Shown here: piece after piece, positions 12,479 to 18,485 of the stretch
How positions within the stretch are numbered: the first letter of the stretch is position 1
Layout: the number at the start of each line of letters is the position of its first letter
Made by a program: the position numbers and the translations under genes
Notes under the pieces: generated by a model
The model's database searches: none
The model's input: the letters and a program-made list of their open reading frames with translations, nothing else
Told to the model about the DNA's origin: nothing
Assembly: GCA_904502285.1 (NCBI GenBank)
Contig: CAJGEC010000031.1
Coordinates: 1-18,485 of the forward strand
Direction: 5' to 3'
Length of the DNA: 18,485 nucleotides
DNA from: an uncultured Alistipes sp.
Lineage (GTDB): Bacteria > Bacteroidota > Bacteroidia > Bacteroidales > Rikenellaceae

Positions 12479-14641
12479 ATGGTTACGATACAAGATATTA
12501 CCGATAAACTACGCCGTGGCGAACGCCTCACCACCGAGGGCGCCCTTATGCTGTGGCACGAAGCACCCCTTTGGCTGTTGGGTGAGTTGGCTACCGATCG
12601 CAAACGCCAGGTGAGTGGCCAGGAGGTCTACTACAACCGCAACGTACACCTTGAACCGACGAATATATGTCTCTTCAACTGCGAGTTCTGCTCCTTCCGT
12701 CGTAGGGAGGGCGATGCCGATGCCTGGTATATGAGCCTCGACGAGATTGAGGAGCGCGCCAAGGCTCTGCGCACAGCAGATATCACCGAGGTACATATTG
12801 TGGGAGGTGTCCACCCCAAGCACGACCTCGACACCTACTGCGCTATGATACGCAGGGTGAAGAAGGCTCTGCCCCACGTCACCGTCAAGGCATATACCGC
12901 AGTGGAGATATTCTATATGATACGCCAGGAGGGAGTCTCTGTGGTGGAGGGTCTGCGCCGTCTGCAGGAGGCAGGTATGGAGTGCATCCCTGGTGGAGGT
13001 GCCGAGATATTTGATGCCTCGCTCCGCAAGAGGATATGTCCCGAAAAGTGTAGCGCCGAGGAGTGGCTCGCTGTCCACCGTGCCGCACACAATATGGGTA
13101 TTGCCACCAACTCGACAATGCTCTATGGCCATATCGAGACCATCGAGCAACGTATCGACCACCTCGACCGCCTGCGCAAGTTGCAGGATGAGTCCCCAGG
13201 CTTCGACGCCTTCATACCGCTGAAGTACCACAGCCGCGGTAACCGCCTCAGTGAGGCTGGCGAGTGCTCGGTGGAGGAGGACTTGAGGATGATAGCCCTG
13301 AGCCGCCTCTTCCTCGACAACATACCCCATATCAAGGCCTACTGGGTCTCTTATGGCAAGGCTACTACGGAGATGGCCTTGGCCTTTGGTGCTGACGACA
13401 TCGACGGCACCATTGGCGATACCACCAAGATATACTCTATGGCTGGTGGTGTTGAGCGCCCTACGATGAGTGTCGAGGAGCTTGAGGCTATGGTGCGCTC
13501 GGCAGGCTTTACCCCCGTGGAGCGCGATTCGCACTACAACCCCGTGGAGCGCTACGACGACGATGCCCTAAAACAGGAGGAGGATAGCGACGAAGAGAGT
13601 GTGATAGAAACTACTGAAACAGAGGAGATTATGGATAATAAAGAGATATCGCGTGGCCCAAAACCAACATCCAAGCCAACACCTACACCACGCCCCAAGA
13701 CCACGCCTAAGACCACGCCCAAACCTAAGAGTAGTACCTCGACTAAGCAGGGTATCGTGGGCTTCTACCAGCGTTACCCCATCATCTCGCACCTTATCCT
13801 GATGGTCATCCTCGGCATCGTGGCAATTTTGCTGTTGCTTGGCTTCTTGAAGCAGGGTACGCGCCACGGCAAGAGTATCGAGGTGCCTAACTTCGTGGGT
13901 ATGAATATCGACGAGGCGCGCCAAGTGGCTGACGATGAGAGTCTTAACATTATCGTCAGGGACTCCATCTTCGATGTGGACCTCCCTGGAGGTACGGTGG
14001 TGGACCAGTTGCCCCGCACCTCTACCGTGCGCGATGTTACGGTGAAGCCAGGGCGTAAGATATACCTCACGATCAACGCCTATAGTCGCCGTATGGTAGA
14101 TATCCCCTTTGTGGCTAAGCAGACCCTGCGCCAGGCCCTCAACCAGGTGGAGCGTGCAGGCCTCACCATCAACGAGTTGGTCTACGAACCAGATATGACC
14201 TCTACGGACTATGTCTTGCGCCAGTATGTGGGTGGCCGCGAGATTCTCCCTACGACAAAGCGCACCGCAGCCGTCGGTACGGGTGTTACGCTCAGGGTTA
14301 GTTACCGCCAGGATGAGTTCTACGTCACCGTGCCACGCCTTGTGGGCCTCTCGTTGCAGCAGGCCAAGAGCGCTCTGTGGGATAATGGTCTCAACGTAGG
14401 TAAGATAGTCTATGACCAGAGTGTCGATGACATCATCTCGCGCCGCCAGGCACGTGTATATAAGCAGTCGCAGAGCCTTGGCTCACGCCTCGGTCGCGGT
14501 ACGGAGGTTACGCTCTACCTCAGTTGCGACGAGCAGTTGGTCGATAGCCTCAGCGTCGAGGCCACCAAGCAACTCAAGGCACTCGAAACCAAGCGCCGTA
14601 AGGAGCAGGAGGCTCTCAAAGCACAAGAGGGCGAGGAGTAG
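12479..14641 (+). CDS. mqnE: MqnE (aminofutalosine synthase) fused in frame to a membrane PASTA protein
   Basis: One uninterrupted 720-codon frame encodes two normally separate proteins. Residues 1-~358 are radical-SAM aminodeoxyfutalosine synthase of the futalosine menaquinone pathway. The 4Fe-4S cysteines are C64, C68 and C71 (TNICLFNCEFCSFRR). MqnE-type blocks follow: HIVGGVHP (106-113), GMECIPGGGAEIFDA (166-180), TNSTMLYGHIET (210-221), FIPLKYH (245-251). Residues 359-384 are an acidic linker. Residues 385-430 are Pro/Thr/Lys-rich, and 436-456 form one membrane helix. Three PASTA repeats then lie at about 466-533, 538-609 and 615-683, and the tail is charged. In other Bacteroidetes the PASTA protein is a separate gene next to rluD, as here. 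An internal ATG at 13631 (Met385), preceded by AGAGGAGAT, could start the PASTA part independently. MqnE is more likely than the related MqnC. Confidence 0.9.
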   Translation: MVTIQDITDKLRRGERLTTEGALMLWHEAPLWLLGELATDRKRQVSGQEVYYNRNVHLEPTNICLFNCEFCSFRRREGDADAWYMSLDEIEERAKALRTADITEVHIVGGVHPKHDLDTYCAMIRRVKKALPHVTVKAYTAVEIFYMIRQEGVSVVEGLRRLQEAGMECIPGGGAEIFDASLRKRICPEKCSAEEWLAVHRAAHNMGIATNSTMLYGHIETIEQRIDHLDRLRKLQDESPGFDAFIPLKYHSRGNRLSEAGECSVEEDLRMIALSRLFLDNIPHIKAYWVSYGKATTEMALAFGADDIDGTIGDTTKIYSMAGGVERPTMSVEELEAMVRSAGFTPVERDSHYNPVERYDDDALKQEEDSDEESVIETTETEEIMDNKEISRGPKPTSKPTPTPRPKTTPKTTPKPKSSTSTKQGIVGFYQRYPIISHLILMVILGIVAILLLLGFLKQGTRHGKSIEVPNFVGMNIDEARQVADDESLNIIVRDSIFDVDLPGGTVVDQLPRTSTVRDVTVKPGRKIYLTINAYSRRMVDIPFVAKQTLRQALNQVERAGLTINELVYEPDMTSTDYVLRQYVGGREILPTTKRTAAVGTGVTLRVSYRQDEFYVTVPRLVGLSLQQAKSALWDNGLNVGKIVYDQSVDDIISRRQARVYKQSQSLGSRLGRGTEVTLYLSCDEQLVDSLSVEATKQLKALETKRRKEQEALKAQEGEE
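13622..13633 (+). promoter_or_regulatory. Possible internal ribosome-binding site and start for the PASTA domain
   Basis: GAGGAGATT directly precedes ATG at 13631 in the frame of the fusion (Met385). Products starting here would begin MDNKEISRGPKPT and contain the basic linker, the single membrane helix and all three PASTA repeats, i.e. a normal stand-alone PASTA protein of about 336 aa. Shine-Dalgarno use is weak in this phylum and the spacing is tight, so this is only suggestive. Confidence 0.4.
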
Positions 14642-14694
14642 GGTAGTGTTGTGAGTGTAATACAATAGAAATTAAGCAGTTAGAAAGAGTATAG

Positions 14695-15804
14695 ATGGCA
14701 GAAGAACAGATGAAGCAGTGCCTTGAGGCCGAGCCTATGGTCGATATCGACATCGACCTTGAGGGTGGCGATGGCGAGGGTGAGGGTGACGAGATGTACG
14801 AGCATTTCGCCGTCACCGTGGATAAGGGGCAGAGTATGATGCGCCTCGACAAGTACCTCACCATACGCTTAGAGAACACCTCGCGCAACCGTATACAGAT
14901 GGCTGCCGATGGGGGCAATATCTTGGTCAATGGCAAGCCCCAGAAGTCGAGCTATAAGATAAAACCTCTCGACCAAATCTCTATCGTGATGCCCTATCCG
15001 CGTCATAAGGAGGAGATTGTACCTGAGAATATACCCCTCAATATCGTCTACGAGGATGATGATATCATCGTGGTAAACAAGGAGGCAGGTATGGTTGTTC
15101 ACCCAGGCGTGGGCAACCATAGTGGCACTCTGGTCCACGCCCTCTCGTACCACCTCCGCGACTTGGAGATGTTCTCGGAGGGTAATGCCCGTGCCGGCCT
15201 TGTCCACCGCATCGACAAGGATACTTCGGGTCTGTTGGTCGTGGCTAAGAACGAGCGCGCCCACACCCACTTGGCCAAGCAATTTTTTGACCATACCATC
15301 TACCGCCGTTATGTGGCCTTGGTATGGGGTAATCTTGCTGAGGATGAGGGTACTATCATCGGACATATTGGCCGTAGCCCCAAGGATAGGTTGCAGATGT
15401 ACGTCTTCGAGAATGGCGAGGAGGGTAAACACGCAGTCACCCACTTCAAGGTGTTGCGCCGCTACGGCTATGTCACCCTCGTCGAGTGCCGTTTGGAGAC
15501 GGGCCGTACCCACCAGATACGTGTCCATATGTCGTGGCAGGGTCACCCCCTCTTCAACGACGAGCGCTATGGTGGCAACCGCATCCTCAAGGGTACTACC
15601 TTTATGAAGTATAAGCAGTTCATCGAAAACTGCTTCAAGCTACTCCCCCGTCAGGCCCTCCACGCTCGCGCCTTGGGCTTCGTACACCCCACCACAGGTG
15701 AGTATGTGCAGTTCGAGTCGGAGTTGCCCGAGGATCTGAGGACCGTGCTCCAGAAGTGGGATACCTACACCGATGCTGTGGGCTTAGACCTCGAAGAGAT
15801 ATAA
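14695..15804 (+). CDS. rluD: RluA/RluD-family 23S rRNA pseudouridine synthase
   Basis: Converts uridines to pseudouridine in rRNA; RluD acts on helix 69 of 23S rRNA. An acidic N-terminal extension (1-35) precedes an S4 RNA-binding domain (about 47-105, MMRLDKYLTIRLENTSRNRIQ). The catalytic domain starts at NIVYEDDDIIVVNKEAGMVVHPG (116-138). The catalytic Asp is D174 in GLVHRIDKDTSGLLVVAK. RLETGRTHQIRVHM and RQALHARALGFVHP complete the family pattern. Length is 369 aa. Family members in this phylum often carry an acidic leader, so the first Met is kept; Met34 is an alternative. The position directly after the PASTA protein is a conserved Bacteroidetes arrangement. Assignment to RluD rather than RluC or another paralogue rests on the S4 domain and context. 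Confidence 0.92.
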   Translation: MAEEQMKQCLEAEPMVDIDIDLEGGDGEGEGDEMYEHFAVTVDKGQSMMRLDKYLTIRLENTSRNRIQMAADGGNILVNGKPQKSSYKIKPLDQISIVMPYPRHKEEIVPENIPLNIVYEDDDIIVVNKEAGMVVHPGVGNHSGTLVHALSYHLRDLEMFSEGNARAGLVHRIDKDTSGLLVVAKNERAHTHLAKQFFDHTIYRRYVALVWGNLAEDEGTIIGHIGRSPKDRLQMYVFENGEEGKHAVTHFKVLRRYGYVTLVECRLETGRTHQIRVHMSWQGHPLFNDERYGGNRILKGTTFMKYKQFIENCFKLLPRQALHARALGFVHPTTGEYVQFESELPEDLRTVLQKWDTYTDAVGLDLEEI

Positions 15805-15846
15805 TTGGCTGTGCGCCACAGAGTTAAACGATAAAACAGAGTCGCT

Positions 15847-17700
15847 ATGTTTCTACCTACAACCACCAAGGAGGCCGACGCACGAGGTTGGTACGAACTC
15901 GATGTCATAATCTTCTCGGGCGATGCCTATATCGACCACCCGGCCTTTGGTCCTGCCGTCATCGGACGCATCCTCGAGGCTGAGGGCTACCGTGTCGCCA
16001 TCGTGCCACAGCCCAACTGGCGTGACGATCTGCGCGACTTCAAGAAGTTTGGCAAGCCACGCCTCTTCTTCGCTGTCACCGCAGGAGCTATGGACTCTAT
16101 GGTGAACCACTATACGGCCAACCTGCGCCTTAGGTCTAACGATGCCTATACCCCAGGGGGCAAGGCTGGTTTCCGCCCCGACCGCACGGTGGATACCTAC
16201 ACCAAGATACTCAAGGAGTTGTACCCCCATACCCCCGTGGTTGTGGGAGGTATCGAGGCCTCGCTCCGCCGCCTGACCCACTACGACTACTGGACCGACT
16301 CGCTCCAGCGCTCTATCCTTGCCACGTCGGGTGCCGACCTGCTCATCTATGGTATGGGCGATAAGCCTATCAGGGAGGTGGCTAAGGCCTTGCGTAATGG
16401 CTTCAATATGAAGCTGTTGAGGGGCTTGCGCCAGGTGGGTTTCCTCGCCGACGAGAACTACGTCGAGCGCCTCTACAACACCAGCACCATACGCCTACAC
16501 TCCTACGAGGAGTGCCTTGAGGACAGGGCTAAGTTCGGCAAGAACTTCACTGAGATAGAGACACTTAGCAATATGATGGAGTGCAACACTACGCTGTTGG
16601 AGCGTGTGGGCGACAAGTATGTTGTCATCACACCGCCCCACGAGACCCTCACCACCGAGGAACTCGACCACTCCTTCGACCTGCCCTATGAGCGAGCCCC
16701 ACACCCTCGCTACCGTGGCAAGGGCGACATCCCAGCGTGGGAGATGATCAAGCACTCGATAAATATCCACCGTGGTTGCTTCGGTGGTTGCTCCTTCTGC
16801 ACCATCTCGGCCCACCAGGGTAAATTCATCAACTCGCGCTCGGAACGCTCTATCCTTGAGGAGGTTAAGAGACTTGTTGCTATGCCCGACTTCAAGGGCT
16901 ATATATCGGATGTTGGCGCACCTTCGGCCAATATGTATGGTATGCGAGGCAGGGATGAGACGCTCTGCAAGAGGTGTAAGCGACCCTCGTGTCTCCATCC
17001 CAAGCTATGCCCCAATATGAATAACGACCACACGCGCCTCTTGGAACTCTACCGCAAGATTCGAGAGACCAAGGGTGTGAAGAGGGCCTTCATCGGCAGT
17101 GGCATCCGCTACGACCTCTTCGACGAGTCGAACTACTTCGATACCGTGGTCAAGTACCATATCTCGGGTCGCCTGAAGGTAGCACCTGAGCATACCGAGG
17201 ATGGCGTTTTGCGCCTTATGCGCAAGCCCTCGTTTGCGCTCTTCGAGAAGATGAACAGCCGCTTCAAGCAGATTTGTCGCAGGGAGGGCCTAAACTACCA
17301 ACTCATCCCCTACTTCATCTCGTCGCACCCAGGCTGTACGGAGCGCGATATGAGTGCTTTGGCCGATAAGGTCTTGGGCAACCTCCACTTCACTCTCGAG
17401 CAGGTGCAGGACCTCACCCCTACGCCTATGACCCTCTCGTCGGTGATGTTCTATACGGGTATCAACCCCTATACTGGAGAACAGGTATATGTTGCTCGTT
17501 CTCAGGAGGATAAGCGCAAGCAGAAGAGTTACTTCTTCGGCGGTGAGCTCCCCACCGACAAGAGCCGCACCCCTCACCCCAAGGGAAATGCCAAGGGCAA
17601 ACCCTCTGCTCGACCAACAGCCCGTCCTATAGGTACTCCCCAGGGCCGACCAACGGCAAAACCTACGGGCAAGCCAACTCCAAAGCCACGTAGGAGGTAG
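15847..17700 (+). CDS. ygiQ: YgiQ family radical SAM protein
   Basis: A B12-domain-like/radical-SAM protein of unknown reaction, widespread in bacteria. The N-terminal part (DVIIFSGDAYIDHPAFG; VVVGGIEASLRRLTHYDYWTD; ADLLIYGMGDKPI) is the UPF0313 signature. The radical-SAM cluster cysteines are C311, C315 and C318 in HRGCFGGCSFCTIS. A second Cys set lies in LCKRCKRPSCLHPKLCPN. Residues 1-~565 cover the conserved region. The last ~48 residues are a Lys/Arg/Pro/Thr/Gly-rich tail, probably disordered and possibly nucleic-acid binding. It is the last gene of the rightward operon, 42 nt after rluD. No terminator hairpin is visible before the next promoter. Confidence 0.93.
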   Translation: MFLPTTTKEADARGWYELDVIIFSGDAYIDHPAFGPAVIGRILEAEGYRVAIVPQPNWRDDLRDFKKFGKPRLFFAVTAGAMDSMVNHYTANLRLRSNDAYTPGGKAGFRPDRTVDTYTKILKELYPHTPVVVGGIEASLRRLTHYDYWTDSLQRSILATSGADLLIYGMGDKPIREVAKALRNGFNMKLLRGLRQVGFLADENYVERLYNTSTIRLHSYEECLEDRAKFGKNFTEIETLSNMMECNTTLLERVGDKYVVITPPHETLTTEELDHSFDLPYERAPHPRYRGKGDIPAWEMIKHSINIHRGCFGGCSFCTISAHQGKFINSRSERSILEEVKRLVAMPDFKGYISDVGAPSANMYGMRGRDETLCKRCKRPSCLHPKLCPNMNNDHTRLLELYRKIRETKGVKRAFIGSGIRYDLFDESNYFDTVVKYHISGRLKVAPEHTEDGVLRLMRKPSFALFEKMNSRFKQICRREGLNYQLIPYFISSHPGCTERDMSALADKVLGNLHFTLEQVQDLTPTPMTLSSVMFYTGINPYTGEQVYVARSQEDKRKQKSYFFGGELPTDKSRTPHPKGNAKGKPSARPTARPIGTPQGRPTAKPTGKPTPKPRRR

Positions 17701-17749
17701 CCGAAGAAAAAAATATTGGGTGGATTTCCTAAGAACAGAAAAAAAATTA

Positions 17750-17757
17750 TATCTTTG
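17750..17757 (+). promoter_or_regulatory. Putative -7 box of the lipoprotein gene
   Basis: TATCTTTG fits TAnnTTTG and lies 53 nt before the ATG in a strongly AT-rich spacer. The -33 position holds only a TTTC (17725-17728). This indicates a promoter separate from the upstream operon. Confidence 0.6.
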
Positions 17758-17810
17758 TGTAAGATTTTAAAACGCAGAAACTTAAACCAATAATTAAAAC
17801 AGACAAAATT

Positions 17811-18248
17811 ATGAAGAAGATTTTCTTTTTTGCTGCAATGCTCGCTTTCTCTGTAGCTTGTGGCGGTAACCAGGCAAACACAAACGACGAGCAGACTGCT
17901 GAGGCTGAGGTAGCTGTTGAGGCAGTAGAGGAGGCAGTTGAGGAGGTTGCTCCTGAGGCTGAGCCAACTGTTGAGGCTGTAGCAGCACCTGAGAAGGATG
18001 TTGTAACTGCTGACAAGGCTCCAGAGTACAAGGTAACTACTCCTGCAGCAACTACTACTCTCAAGGCTCAGAAGGAGGTAGAGACTAAGCAGTTCGAGGG
18101 TGTTACCGAGGCTAAGGCGGTTAAGAAGGCAGAGTCTATCTCCTTGGATGCAAACAACGCTAAGGAGTCAGCAGAGGCACCAAAGTTGGATGCTAAGATT
18201 GATGGCTCTAAGGTGAAGAAGGGTGCATCAGTAGGCAAGTCTTTGTAA
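17811..18248 (+). CDS. Small low-complexity lipoprotein, function unknown
   Basis: I do not recognise a named family. A type II signal peptide is clear: MKKIFFFAAMLAFSVAC, with the lipobox Cys at residue 17, so the mature protein is lipid-anchored. The mature part is simple in composition and segregated by charge. Residues ~26-60 are almost wholly Glu/Ala/Val/Pro. Residues ~68-145 are Lys/Ala/Ser-rich with T, ending KKGASVGKSL. No cysteine remains after the anchor and no globular domain is apparent. Codon choice (e.g. GCT, GTT, GAG, AAG in simple patterns) and a private promoter suggest high expression. It may be a periplasmic spacer or an outer-membrane lipoprotein; this is speculative. It is 145 aa and lies next to an insertion-sequence edge. 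Confidence 0.8.
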   Translation: MKKIFFFAAMLAFSVACGGNQANTNDEQTAEAEVAVEAVEEAVEEVAPEAEPTVEAVAAPEKDVVTADKAPEYKVTTPAATTTLKAQKEVETKQFEGVTEAKAVKKAESISLDANNAKESAEAPKLDAKIDGSKVKKGASVGKSL

Positions 18249-18268
18249 CAGCGCATCTAATAATAAAT

Positions 18269-18282
18269 GGGTCTTTGGACCT
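18269..18282. repeat. Possible left end of an insertion sequence
   Basis: GGGTCTTTGGACCT begins the compositionally distinct segment that ends in the transposase start. GGNTCTTT-type ends recall ISL3-family termini from memory. It also forms a 4-bp GGTC/GACC hairpin with a TTTG loop. The other end lies outside the window, so the boundary cannot be confirmed. Confidence 0.3.
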
Positions 18283-18361
18283 AAATAAGGGTAATGATGC
18301 AAAAAGCGGCGCTTGGGATAAAACATAATTAGCTGAATATTTGCAAATTACAGCGATATTT

Positions 18362-18402
18362 TAGAGATTAGTAGAAAACGTTTTCTACTAATCTCTATTT
18401 TT
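18362..18402 (+). terminator. 36-bp perfect palindrome plus T5 just before the transposase ATG
   Basis: Positions 18362-18379 and 18380-18397 are exact reverse complements (18-bp arms, no spacer, centre AAAACGTTTT). TTTTT follows at 18398-18402 and then the ATG. As RNA this is a strong hairpin with a U-tract, i.e. terminator-like, and it would shield the transposase from outside transcription. It could instead bind a dimeric protein. Confidence 0.65.
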
Positions 18403-18485
18403 ATGGCAAAATCTCGCAAAAAACGTTGTCCCCATTGTGGTTTTTTAGATACAATAAAAAAGGGTAAAAGAGCAGGATATTCACG
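18403..18485 (+). CDS. Zinc-ribbon transposase, N-terminal fragment (3' end outside window)
   Basis: The first 27 codons read MAKSRKKRCPHCGFLDTIKK and continue GKRAGYS before the window ends. A CPxCG knuckle followed by K-x-GKxxGxxR is the usual N-terminal zinc ribbon of several DDE transposase groups (IS1595, ISL3, IS1249 or the Zn-binding IS256 variant), normally completed by a second CxxC about 10 residues later. Codons are AT-rich (TTA, ATA, AGA, AAA), unlike the GC-rich neighbours, consistent with recent acquisition. Which family it is cannot be decided from 27 residues. Confidence 0.65.
   Translation, partial: MAKSRKKRCPHCGFLDTIKKGKRAGYS

Noticed and set aside
12509..13534. Open frame (341 codons) on the minus strand opposite mqnE
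   Set aside because: It is antisense to intact radical-SAM motifs and has no recognisable domain.

Overview
The window looks like chromosomal DNA of a Bacteroidales bacterium, most likely near Alistipes/Rikenellaceae. The clues are the gene families (DUF4954, the PASTA protein next to RluD, futalosine-pathway MqnE), the near absence of Shine-Dalgarno sequences, and Bacteroidetes-type TAnnTTTG -7 boxes. Base composition is moderate-to-high GC with strong synonymous bias, which opens many spurious antisense frames. The genus is an inference; the phylum/order is well supported.

Layout. (1) 1-1700, rightward: the 3' part of thrS, then infC with a non-ATG start, closed by a strong intrinsic terminator. 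(2) 1726-8494, leftward: GT2-like membrane protein, ECF sigma factor, rsmG, a DUF4954 protein, trxB, rnz and a TrmH-family methyltransferase, several joined by overlaps or 2-17 nt gaps. (3) 8495-10191: one RSF1010-RepA-like ATPase gene bracketed by inverted arrays of the 8-mer TTGTCACA, with outward promoters on both sides. (4) 10192-17700, rightward: tgt, an LptF/LptG permease, an in-frame mqnE-PASTA fusion, rluD and ygiQ. (5) 17701-18485: a small lipoprotein gene with its own promoter, then AT-rich DNA with a 36-bp perfect palindrome and the first 27 codons of a zinc-ribbon transposase that runs off the window.

How the genes fit together. Most of regions 1, 2 and 4 is ordinary translation and RNA-maturation machinery (ThrRS, IF3, RNase Z, TrmH, RsmG, Tgt, RluD), plus redox, LPS-export and menaquinone functions. 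The most unusual part is region 3. The ATPase has a RecA-like core, a winged-helix-like C-terminal region and a tail ending in a sliding-clamp-like SLDLF motif. It sits between two nearly identical inverted iteron blocks beside an AT-rich stretch, which resembles a miniature replication or mobile module placed between housekeeping genes. The second unusual item is the fusion of a cytoplasmic radical-SAM menaquinone enzyme to a membrane-anchored three-PASTA protein.
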